NCBI GenBank assembly: GCA_050305405.1
Contig: JBNLFG010000002.1
Location: forward strand, 186,001 to 250,000
Length of the DNA stretch: 64,000 nt
Direction: 5' to 3'
From: Desulfolinea sp050305405
Lineage (GTDB): Bacteria > Chloroflexota > Anaerolineae > Anaerolineales > Villigracilaceae
Shown: one piece after another, positions 18,400-26,067 of the stretch
How the letters are laid out: each line of letters opens with the position of its first letter
Numbering within the stretch: the stretch's first letter is position 1
Notes under the pieces: generated by a model
Told to the model about the DNA's origin: nothing
Database searches by the model: none
The model's input: only the letters and a program-made list of their open reading frames with translations
Made by a program: the position numbers and the translations under genes

Positions 18400-19068
18400 C
18401 TACTCGTAAATCAAATTGGTGCGCAAAACGCGCGCGGCCTCGATCGGGATACCCATCTCGGACAAAATATCATCTGGACGCCCGGTTGCACCCTCGCTCG
18501 CTGAGACACGCATAAAGAGGCGCAGATTTCCATCTTCGGGCGGGAGCGGCGTGATCTCTTTGATGAGCGGGCGTAGATCGTAGGTTGGTTTTTTGGTGGT
18601 ATAGCGTTTACTCTTGCGTCGTTTGCGCCGCTCTCGAAGGATGGATTCTGCCGCTAAAACGGTAGCAACTTTCTCTTCCAGGAGCGAAGCGGGCATTTCT
18701 TCCAATAAAGTAACTTCATATTCGGCGGTATGGACGAGAACTTGAAGCGGCTTGCTGTAGAGTTCCACTTCCTGCACCCCCGTGATCTGAATGCCCGAGG
18801 GCAGTGCCTCTTGCAGCCTGGTTTGGAGTTCATCGAGTTGCCATTCATCATTATCTTGCAGCCAGATGTCGACCAATTCGGCATTGCTGGCGAAACCGAG
18901 TGCGAGCGCAGAGGCAAGTTGGATTTTGGGTTGCGGATGAAAGCCCTGGCTATAGGCGAGGGGGAGACTGGCGCGGCGGGTGCTGCGCTCCCAGAGGCTA
19001 TGCAGGTCGAGATGACTGATATAGCGCAGAGCGCCTTCTTTTGAAAATTGGATACGGATGCGTTTCAT
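18400..19068 (-). CDS. DUF2344 (TIGR03936) radical-SAM-linked protein
   Basis: A 222-residue protein. The start MKRIRIQFSKEGALRYISHLDLHSLWERSTRRASLP, with the later PKIQLASALALG and ELYSKPLQ segments, is typical of the DUF2344 family. Members are encoded next to, or fused to, the TIGR03960 radical SAM protein; here that partner (26068-28017) lies about 7 kb away on the other strand. The family is often linked with rRNA or ribosome processing, but no reaction is established. ATG 19068 is preceded at seven bases by a perfect TATAAT on the minus strand and no ribosome site, so the message is probably leaderless. A basic stretch (RERRKRRKSKRY) could bind RNA. Confidence 0.85.
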   Translation of the reverse strand: MKRIRIQFSKEGALRYISHLDLHSLWERSTRRASLPLAYSQGFHPQPKIQLASALALGFASNAELVDIWLQDNDEWQLDELQTRLQEALPSGIQITGVQEVELYSKPLQVLVHTAEYEVTLLEEMPASLLEEKVATVLAAESILRERRKRRKSKRYTTKKPTYDLRPLIKEITPLPPEDGNLRLFMRVSASEGATGRPDDILSEMGIPIEAARVLRTNLIYE

Positions 19069-19075
19069 GGCGCAG

Positions 19076-19081
19076 ATTATA
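19076..19081 (-). promoter_or_regulatory. -10 box for leaderless DUF2344 transcript
   Basis: A perfect TATAAT on the minus strand lies seven bases before the ATG at 19068, with no Shine-Dalgarno sequence between. Confidence 0.6.
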
Positions 19082-19166
19082 ACCGAGTGAAGTTGAAAAG
19101 CGAACGTCAAGATGTTATGATTTCAGAGGCACTATCCATCGCATTTCATTCTGAAAGGAAATAATA

Positions 19167-20267
19167 ATGCCCGATCCCCGAATTACCAAACTTGCAAAAG
19201 TATTAATTAACTACTCGCTTAAGGTTCAACCTGGTGAACAGCTTGTTATCCAAACCACGCCCCTCGCGGATGAACTGACCTTAGCTGTTTATGAAGAAGC
19301 AATGAAGGCTGGTGCGCATATTCTGATGCTTAATCAGGTGCCTGGCACGCGCGAAGTTTTCTTCAAATATGCATCCGACGAACAACTGACTTATATTTCC
19401 CCGATCCAGAAACAGATGCTTGAAACTGCGGATTGCTTTTTGCGCATTTGGGCAGACAGCAATACACGTTCACTGAGCGGTGTAGACCCCAAACGGATGG
19501 CGCAATTTGGGCGTGCGAATGCCGAGATGTCGAAGATCATGATGCAGCGCTCTGCCACCGGTGATTTGAGATGGTGTCTTACGGTCTACCCCACCAACGC
19601 GATGGCGCAGGATGCAGACATGAGCCTGGCTGACTATCAGGAATTCGTTTACGGTGCAGGTATGCTACAGGAAGATGACCCTGTGAAATTCTGGGAAGAG
19701 GAAGCCGCCCGTCAGCGCAAGCTGATCGGGTGGATGAAGGGACGCAAGGACGTCGTCATCAAAGGCTCCAATATAGACATCACAATGTCCATCGAAGGGC
19801 GCACCTTCATCGAATCTGCGGGGACGCACAACTTCCCCTCCGGCGAGGTCTTTGCCAGCCCGGTTGAAGACTCGGTCAATGGCTGGGTACGCTTCAAATA
19901 TCCCGCCATTCACAACGGACAGGAAATTCACGACATCCAGCTCTGGTTTGAGAACGGTAAAGTCGTCAAAGAGCAAGCGGAGAAAAACCAGGAACTGCTG
20001 ACCGCCTTACTCGATACCGACGAAGGCGCACGCTTCCTTGGCGAGTTGGGTATCGGTACCAACTACGGCATCCAGCGCTTTACCAAGAATATGCTTTTCG
20101 ATGAGAAGATCGGCGGCACGATCCATCTTGCCGTTGGCGCGGGCTTCCCCGAAGGCGGTGGCAAGAATGAATCCGGCCTGCATTGGGATATGCTCTGCGA
20201 TATGAGTGATGGCGAAATCCGCGTGGATGGCGATCTCTTCTACAAAGATGGCAAGACCGTTATCTAG
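19167..20267 (+). CDS. M29 family aminopeptidase
   Basis: A 366-residue cytoplasmic metallo-aminopeptidase of the M29 (thermophilic aminopeptidase, AmpS/PepS) family, removing N-terminal residues from peptides. The expected metal-ligand regions are present: NFPSGEVFASP, GELGIGTNYGI, GGTIHLAVGAGFP and SGLHWDML. The N-terminal half (ITKLAKVLINYSLKVQPGEQLVI) is the typical beginning. The ribosome site GAAAGGA lies about 8 bases before ATG, and TATGAT about 50 bases upstream could be the -10 box. A second, shorter M29 gene lies 1.8 kb downstream in the same direction. Confidence 0.92.
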   Translation: MPDPRITKLAKVLINYSLKVQPGEQLVIQTTPLADELTLAVYEEAMKAGAHILMLNQVPGTREVFFKYASDEQLTYISPIQKQMLETADCFLRIWADSNTRSLSGVDPKRMAQFGRANAEMSKIMMQRSATGDLRWCLTVYPTNAMAQDADMSLADYQEFVYGAGMLQEDDPVKFWEEEAARQRKLIGWMKGRKDVVIKGSNIDITMSIEGRTFIESAGTHNFPSGEVFASPVEDSVNGWVRFKYPAIHNGQEIHDIQLWFENGKVVKEQAEKNQELLTALLDTDEGARFLGELGIGTNYGIQRFTKNMLFDEKIGGTIHLAVGAGFPEGGGKNESGLHWDMLCDMSDGEIRVDGDLFYKDGKTVI

Positions 20268-20313
20268 CGCCGACACACGCGTGGCATTGAATTTGCTTCC
20301 GTTATAAGAAATA

Positions 20314-20346
20314 AATCCCCATCCAAAATCTGGATGGGGATTTTTG
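20314..20346 (+). terminator. terminator after the first M29 gene
   Basis: AATCCCCATCC pairs with GGATGGGGATT around an eight-base loop, followed by TTTTT. Confidence 0.85.
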
Positions 20347-20459
20347 CAACGAATTGAATATGGGCGCGTATATCTCAACAGATGCAAAAAACTAAAAAAT
20401 AACAGTCACTTGCACTCTCTGTGGAGAGACGCAAAGGTAAAAAAATCAAGGAGAATCCT

Positions 20460-21842
20460 ATGTCCCGCAATTCTAAAACATTTACAATCCTGACGCTCTT
20501 CGTCCTGTTGAGCTTGGTACTTGTGCCCACCGCCTCGGCATTCGACGGGCGTGAAGGCGATCATATCGTTATCGGCCCCGACGAAGTCATCGAAGATGAT
20601 CTCTATCTCGGTGCAGCCACTGTGCTTGTAGAAGGCGTTATTCAGGGCGACCTCTACGCTGGTGCAAATACGGTCACCATCAATGGCACGATCGAAGGTG
20701 ATCTTGTCACGGGTGCGCAGAGCATTATCATCAATGGCACTGTCGAAGGCGACGTAATGGCTTTCGGGCAGAGTGTCGTGGTTAATGGCACCGTCGGCGA
20801 TGACCTGCGCTCGGGCGCGGCAGCCATCCAATTTGGCAAAGACGCTGTTGTTAGCGACGACCTGCTCTTTGGCGGCGCCAGTCTTGAGTTAATGCCGGGC
20901 GCACAAGTCGGCGGTGATCTGCTTGTTGGCGGCGCCCAAGTTTTGGTCGAGGGCGATATCGATGGCAATTTGCAAGTCGGTTCATCCGCTTTTGAATTGA
21001 CCGGTACTGTCAGCGGGGATGTCGTAGCTTATGTCGATTCTCCATCAGAAAACGAAGAATATATGGGCCCGATGGTCTTGGGGCCGCAGATGAATATCGT
21101 CATCCCTTCGGTTGACCCGGGTATTACGATTGACAAAGACGCCTCTGTTGGCGGTGACCTGAGTTACACGTCCTACAACGAGATCACCTTCCCTGCTGGT
21201 GTTGTTGGTGGTGAGACCTTGCGTGTTGACCCGCAAGTTTCCGTAAGTTATGAACATCCTGTACCGCCTACCCAACAACAAATGGCTGGCTTCTGGTTCC
21301 TGAAGCTCCTGCGCACGATCATCACCTTGCTTGCTCTTGGCATGTTGATGCAATGGCTCTTCCCTAACTTCATCGCCAGCGCAGAATATAAACTGCAAAC
21401 CGAAACCTGGCCGAGCCTTGGTTGGGGCGTGGTCGCTTACGCTTTCTTCTACTTTGCCTTGCTGGTTGTCTTCACAGCCATGATTTTGGGCGCGATCATC
21501 TTCGGCTTCCTCTCACTGGGGGGATTAAGCGGCACGATCGTGGTCGTGGGTTTGCTCCTGCTCTCTGTCTTGACCGTCGGCTTCATCTTGACGGTTGCTT
21601 ACCTGACCAAGATCATCGTCGCCACCCTTGGCGGGAAACTGCTGCTCGCCCGTGTAAAACCCGAATGGGCGAACCACAAGTTCTACCCGCTGGCGCTCGG
21701 CGTGATTATCCTCTCGCTTTTCATCTCGATCCCCGTTGCGGGCTGGCTCATCAAATGGGTCGTGATCCTCTTCGCCCTCGGCGCCCTCTGGTTGCTGGGA
21801 CGTGAGCAATTCGGCAAAAAAGCAGTCCCTGCCGAAGCCTAA
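20460..21842 (+). CDS. secreted bactofilin-like beta-helix domain fused to a membrane domain
   Basis: A 460-residue protein with a signal peptide (about 1-28, ending ASAF). It then has a run of short repeats such as GVIQGDLYAGANTVTINGTIEGDLVTGAQSI, each about 18 residues, which would coil into a right-handed beta-helix like polymer-forming bactofilins. The repeats span about 30-220. From about residue 270 there are around five membrane helices. This export-plus-anchor layout differs from cytoplasmic bactofilins and places the helix on the outer face, possibly as a wall scaffold. GGAG before ATG 20460 supports this start over an in-frame ATG at 20421. It lies between two M29 aminopeptidase genes. 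Confidence 0.75.
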   Translation: MSRNSKTFTILTLFVLLSLVLVPTASAFDGREGDHIVIGPDEVIEDDLYLGAATVLVEGVIQGDLYAGANTVTINGTIEGDLVTGAQSIIINGTVEGDVMAFGQSVVVNGTVGDDLRSGAAAIQFGKDAVVSDDLLFGGASLELMPGAQVGGDLLVGGAQVLVEGDIDGNLQVGSSAFELTGTVSGDVVAYVDSPSENEEYMGPMVLGPQMNIVIPSVDPGITIDKDASVGGDLSYTSYNEITFPAGVVGGETLRVDPQVSVSYEHPVPPTQQQMAGFWFLKLLRTIITLLALGMLMQWLFPNFIASAEYKLQTETWPSLGWGVVAYAFFYFALLVVFTAMILGAIIFGFLSLGGLSGTIVVVGLLLLSVLTVGFILTVAYLTKIIVATLGGKLLLARVKPEWANHKFYPLALGVIILSLFISIPVAGWLIKWVVILFALGALWLLGREQFGKKAVPAEA

Positions 21843-21863
21843 ACTAGACCTTCTCCCTTTTCT

Positions 21864-21910
21864 CCCCCCTGTGCGTGACCCTCCCACACGTGCAGGGGGA
21901 TTTCTTTTTA
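21864..21910 (+). terminator. probable terminator after the bactofilin-like gene
   Basis: CCCCCTG and CAGGGGG flank an imperfect inner stem (GTG/CAC), followed by a T-rich tract. Confidence 0.65.
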
Positions 21911-22042
21911 AAGTCTCTGGGCGAAGTGAAACTCCTGTTTCATAAATCGTTCTTCGCCACAGGCCCACTCCGTTTGTTTTTCGTTCAGGAACTGGCACTT
22001 TGGAGTACAATTCCCCCATCCTTTTATCGAAAGAAGATGCCC

Positions 22043-23053
22043 ATGAACATCCCCCAAGATATTCGCGAAGGCGCCACCATCGCCACCCAAACTTGTATGA
22101 ATATCCAGCCCGCCGACCGCGTCTACATCATGTCTGATGAAGAGACCTGGCTGATCGGCGAAGCCCTCAACGAGGAAGCCCTCGCCACGGGCGCGGAAGT
22201 GAAACTCATCAAGCTCGAAGATTTCGGCGCGCGCCCCTTCGATGGGATGCCGCAGGGTTTCATGGAGATGGTTTTCGACTTTGACCCAACGGTCACCATT
22301 TATGCCGCCGGCGCTCAAAAGGGCGAGTTAACGTTCCGCATGGGTTTCGCCAGGCAGATGTTCGAAAAGGGAATCAAGTTTAGGCACGGGCATATGGTTT
22401 CGATCACGGAAGAACTGATGCGTGAGGGGATGCGGGCGGACTATCAGCAAATCCACGATCTGACGATGCGAATCCACGAGATCGTCAAAAATGCGCAGAC
22501 GATCAGCTTCACATCTAAAAAAGGCAGCGACGTGACCGCCCGTTTCGCTCCTGAATTGAAATGGGTTCCGTGTCATGGGCTTTATCACAACCCCGGCGAC
22601 TGGGGCAACTTGCCCGAAGGCGAAGTTTTCACCTGCCCCGCCAGCGTGGACGGGACGATTGTTGCCGATATCCTCGGCGACTACTTCTCGCCCAAATACG
22701 GCGTACTGGACACGCCCGTCACCTTTGAAGTGAAAGACAGTTGGGTGCAGAGCATATATTGCGAGAATAAAGAGATCGAGGCCGAAGTCTGGGCGTATCT
22801 CAATTCGAACGAGAACGGACGCAGGATTGGCGAATTTGCGATCGGTACAAATATCGCGCTTAAAAAATTGAGCGGCGTCCTGCTACAGGACGAAAAGATT
22901 CCCGGCATCCACATCGCTTTCGGCGATCCGGGCGGACATGCCACCGGCGCAGATTGGTCTGCGACCACGCATGTGGATGTTATTCCCACCGATTGCACGA
23001 TCACTGTTGACGGGACGATCTTGATGAAAGACGGAGAATTTGTCTTTGAGTAA
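22043..23053 (+). CDS. second M29-type aminopeptidase
   Basis: A 336-residue relative of the M29 aminopeptidases, shorter than the neighbour at 19167 and clearly diverged from it. Putative ligand regions are LPEGEVFTCPAS, RRIGEFAIGTNIAL, IPGIHIAFGDPG and ATTHVDVIP. The family also contains NicX-type ring-opening dioxygenases of similar size, so peptidase activity is likely but not certain. The start at 22043 follows a GAAAGAAG site at six bases; a far upstream ATG would put the previous terminator inside the protein. A glycosyltransferase remnant begins directly after its stop. Confidence 0.85.
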   Translation: MNIPQDIREGATIATQTCMNIQPADRVYIMSDEETWLIGEALNEEALATGAEVKLIKLEDFGARPFDGMPQGFMEMVFDFDPTVTIYAAGAQKGELTFRMGFARQMFEKGIKFRHGHMVSITEELMREGMRADYQQIHDLTMRIHEIVKNAQTISFTSKKGSDVTARFAPELKWVPCHGLYHNPGDWGNLPEGEVFTCPASVDGTIVADILGDYFSPKYGVLDTPVTFEVKDSWVQSIYCENKEIEAEVWAYLNSNENGRRIGEFAIGTNIALKKLSGVLLQDEKIPGIHIAFGDPGGHATGADWSATTHVDVIPTDCTITVDGTILMKDGEFVFE

Positions 23054-23085
23054 AAGAGCCTGACCATGGATCGATCTCTGCCACC

Positions 23086-23304
23086 TTTTGGGGCAATCGC
23101 ATTCATGAGTTGGGTGTGGCAGCGAAACCGCTCCCGCGCAAGGAATTGACGGCAGAGAAATTGGCAAAGGCATTGCAGCAGGTTATCGGGAATCAAGCTG
23201 TTCGTGAGAATGCCAAACAGGTCGGTGAACAAATCCGCACCGAAAATGGGGTTGAAAAAGCTGTTATGATGATTGAACGTTATATTCTGGATGGACATTT
23301 TTAA
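23086..23304 (+). pseudogene. C-terminal remnant of a family 1 glycosyltransferase
   Basis: The frame reads FWGNRIHELGVAAKPLPRKE, then LTAEKLAKAL and GVEKAVMMIERYI. This matches the C-terminal end of UGT/MGT-type family 1 glycosyltransferases, where a DQPFWG motif precedes GVG-x-x-P and LTA-x-x-L segments. All upstream domains are missing: the previous gene's stop lies only about 30 bases before the fragment. No start codon with a ribosome site fits; a TTG at 23110 opens a 64-residue frame. It is a truncated relic and probably not functional. Confidence 0.65.
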
Positions 23305-23310
23305 ATTTGT

Positions 23311-23412
23311 ACTGATTTTGCGAGCGGAGCGAAGCAATCTCATCAAATTTAGAGTAAGCTAATTATCAGAAGACTGCTTTGTCGCCGCAAAGCGGCTCCT
23401 CGCAGAATCAGT
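23311..23412. repeat. palindromic MITE/REP-like repeat, copy 1
   Basis: A 102-base element whose ends are inverted repeats (TGATTTTGCGAG and CTCGCAGAATCA). It also carries GAAGCAATCTC and a later GACTGCTTTGTCGC. The same blocks in the same order occur at 39002-39092, inside a coding sequence. No transposase is encoded. Confidence 0.75.
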
Positions 23413-23432
23413 AATTCAATAGGAGTTCAGAT

Positions 23433-23912
23433 ATGGACACTCTCACCACCCTTTTCAGCCACAACCTGTGGGCAAACCTGCAACTGCTTGATGTTTGCAC
23501 CCAACTCAGCGATGAGCAACTCGACTCGACCCTCGATGGCACCTACGGCGCGATCCGCGAGACATTCCAGCATATCGCCGTTGCGGAACGTTCCTACATA
23601 ACGCGCATCAGCACGGGACAGCCTTACCGCCATCCAAAGGATGCGCCGCCGATGACGCTCGCTGAGATCGCAGAATCCTTGCGCGTTTCGGGCGCAGCCT
23701 TCATCAAGTGGGCACCCAAAGTGGGCGCGAACGACACCGTGGAAATTGACTGGGATGGCACCCTCCGCGATGTCCCGAAAACGATCCTGCTCACGCAAGC
23801 CATCAATCACGCCACCGAACACCGCTCACAGATTATGACCATCCTGACGCAGTTGGGCGTCCAACCGCAGGACTTGGATGCTTGGACGTATTTTGATACA
23901 CTAAATAAATAG
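23433..23912 (+). CDS. DinB-family four-helix metalloenzyme
   Basis: A 159-residue protein of the DinB/YfiT-like family: a four-helix bundle using three His to hold a divalent metal. Candidate ligands are His in ETFQHIAVAERSY and the two in INHATEHRSQI. Family members are thiol-dependent transferases or hydrolases (for example mycothiol or bacillithiol S-transferases), and the substrate cannot be told from sequence. AGGAG lies eight bases before ATG 23433. It appears to be monocistronic, just downstream of the repeat at 23311-23412. Confidence 0.85.
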   Translation: MDTLTTLFSHNLWANLQLLDVCTQLSDEQLDSTLDGTYGAIRETFQHIAVAERSYITRISTGQPYRHPKDAPPMTLAEIAESLRVSGAAFIKWAPKVGANDTVEIDWDGTLRDVPKTILLTQAINHATEHRSQIMTILTQLGVQPQDLDAWTYFDTLNK

Positions 23913-23998
23913 TCTTATAAGAGGAAAATTCTTACTAACAAATCGTGCGTAAGTACAAGAGATGCCAAAATAACAATGACTAGATTAGGGAGACATCA

Positions 23999-25957
23999 AT
24001 GCGATTAAGATATAGGCTTGTGTTTTTATTTTTGTTTTTGATTGCTTTATTTTTTATTGGGCGGATAATTACAGGTGATTTTTCTTTTGTAGTTGATGAT
24101 TTCTGGTTTGCAGCGGGCTTATTGTTGCTTGTATTGATTTCCTTAATCGATCAGCCATTCTTCTCTACAGATGCTAATGTTTTTATGAATGGGACGGCTG
24201 GTTTATCTCTTGTTTTGGTAGCACCTCTAGCAAGAGATTTTTGGTGGAAACTCTTTCTTGTCTTATGTATCTGGTTGGTAATTTCTAGCTTTATTCTCAT
24301 GTGGATAAATGCTTATAGACCAGAGAGACAGAATCCAATTAGGAACTTTTTGTCAAAAACAAATCGAGAGTTGGGAAAACCTGAAACAATGTTTTCAGCT
24401 TTTTTTCTGTGGGGAGCAATAAAGCAATTTGGGTTAGATTCAAAGGAAATTGAACCACTCTTTGCTTTTTGGGTAATATTTGTTCTTTTAAATCTTCCTT
24501 CAATGGCTAGAGAAATTGATAAGTTTCTCGAATCTCTTTTTAGCAAGGATGTTTCGAATATCGATATTGGAAAGCTTTATCGAGTGTCTGACCCAAGAGT
24601 AGTAGAAATTAAACTAAATGTCGATGCTCCTACAGAGATTGTTGGAAAGATTGTAGATTTAAAAACACATAATGGAAACAGTATTGCTGAAGCAATTGTT
24701 ATCGACGACCGAATAGTAGTGGGAAGTCGCATTGCTAAAGTTGTGGCAACTGCTGTAACATCACATTGGGGCTATCTAGCACAAGAACCTGAAAAAATGA
24801 TTGTCGAAGTTAAAAATGTAACGGCAACTCAAGATGTTGCTGAAATGCCCATCAGCGTGGTTGATATTGGTTCAAATATTTCAGCAATAAAATTTTATAT
24901 TCACCCTGATATTTTTTTGAAAAAAGGAGAAATTGTATGGGCATCGGCGCTCGAAGATGAAAAAGTACACTATCAAGTTATATTAGCTGATATTGTAGAG
25001 AAAAAGACAGTTGATGGAAACATTAATCAAAGTGTTTTAGTTACAGCAAATCAACTTGGCATTTGGGATGAAGAAACCTTGCGTTTTGAGCAATTTTCTT
25101 GGGTTCCCCCTTCAGGAAGCTTAGTTTTTCGGTTAGCAGCAATGAATGCGGTTGGTTATGAACTTCCCGGAGAATGTACTTTAGTAGGGAATGTGCCATT
25201 TTCCAACTTCCCTGTTCATGCCAAAATAAGTGATTTAGTTACGCATAATACCGCTGTAGTTGGAGTTACAGGTAGTGGTAAATCCTATTTAGCTTTCCAT
25301 CTAATAGAATCGTTTCTTGCACAGCAGATAAAAGTTTTAATATTGGATTTAACACGTGAGCATTACATGTATTTGCAACGATATAATCCAACACAATTGA
25401 GAACGGCTTCTGATGTCGCTTCTTGGTATGCCAGTGAAAGCTTACTAGGTATTCATCAATTTGCAAATAGCACGAGTTATCCTCTGACTACTAAAGAGTT
25501 TGTGGAAGCTGCCTTTGAACAACTTAGTACAATTCGTTTACAGCCAGGTGCTGCACAACCAGCTCGTCTTTGTTTAGTCTTTGAAGAAGCACACTCTTTA
25601 ATTCCCGAGTGGAATCAAGTTGCCGACCGTAATGATCCAAGTCGTGTTAATGCTACAGCGCGAACTATTTTACAAGGACGAAAATTTGGCATGGGTAGTT
25701 TAGTAATTACCCAGAGAACAGCTAATGTTACTAAGACAATATTAAATCAATGCAACACGATTTTTGCCATGAGATCATTCGACCAAACGGGGCTAGATTT
25801 CCTTAGTAACTACATGGGAAATGAGTATTCTCAAGCAATCTCTACTTTACCTTCTAGAAATGCAATACTTGTAGGGAAATCATCATCTTGTCAAACCCCA
25901 GTAATATTTTCTGTGCCAGATTATTCAGATCGTTGGTCGAATAGTGATGAATCTTAA
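23999..25957 (+). CDS. membrane-anchored HerA-like ATPase in an AT-rich island
   Basis: A 652-residue protein. The first 180 or so residues hold about four to six membrane helices; then come a mixed, strand-rich region (about 195-400) that includes a HAS-barrel-like stretch and, from about residue 410, a FtsK/HerA-type motor. Walker A is GVTGSGKSYLAF, Walker B is LCLVFEEAHSLIP, and ITQRTANVTKTILNQCNTIFAMR is the typical HerA C-terminal region. Such ATPases pump DNA or drive defence complexes (HerA with NurA, SIR2 or DUF4297 nucleases), but no nuclease partner is adjacent. Base composition is far more AT-rich than both flanks (25% and 37% G+C in two 60-base samples), which suggests recent acquisition. 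AGGGAG precedes the ATG. Confidence 0.85.
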   Translation: MRLRYRLVFLFLFLIALFFIGRIITGDFSFVVDDFWFAAGLLLLVLISLIDQPFFSTDANVFMNGTAGLSLVLVAPLARDFWWKLFLVLCIWLVISSFILMWINAYRPERQNPIRNFLSKTNRELGKPETMFSAFFLWGAIKQFGLDSKEIEPLFAFWVIFVLLNLPSMAREIDKFLESLFSKDVSNIDIGKLYRVSDPRVVEIKLNVDAPTEIVGKIVDLKTHNGNSIAEAIVIDDRIVVGSRIAKVVATAVTSHWGYLAQEPEKMIVEVKNVTATQDVAEMPISVVDIGSNISAIKFYIHPDIFLKKGEIVWASALEDEKVHYQVILADIVEKKTVDGNINQSVLVTANQLGIWDEETLRFEQFSWVPPSGSLVFRLAAMNAVGYELPGECTLVGNVPFSNFPVHAKISDLVTHNTAVVGVTGSGKSYLAFHLIESFLAQQIKVLILDLTREHYMYLQRYNPTQLRTASDVASWYASESLLGIHQFANSTSYPLTTKEFVEAAFEQLSTIRLQPGAAQPARLCLVFEEAHSLIPEWNQVADRNDPSRVNATARTILQGRKFGMGSLVITQRTANVTKTILNQCNTIFAMRSFDQTGLDFLSNYMGNEYSQAISTLPSRNAILVGKSSSCQTPVIFSVPDYSDRWSNSDES

Positions 25958-25989
25958 GGAAGCATTCTACGGCAGGGAATAAAACGAAC

Positions 25990-26027
25990 AAGAACTCTCC
26001 GGATTTTAACCATCGGAGAGTTCTTCA
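25990..26027 (+). terminator. terminator after the HerA-like gene
   Basis: AAGAACTCTCCG pairs perfectly with CGGAGAGTTCTT around a 12-base loop; the T-tract is weak. Confidence 0.7.
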
Positions 26028-26055
26028 ATTATTACCAAAACTCTCCACTTTCCTT

Positions 26056-26061
26056 TATAAT
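26056..26061 (+). promoter_or_regulatory. -10 box for leaderless radical SAM transcript
   Basis: TATAAT is separated from ATG 26068 by six bases (GCCCCC), with no ribosome site. TTACCA about 18 bases upstream could act as a weak -35. Confidence 0.65.
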
Positions 26062-26067
26062 GCCCCC

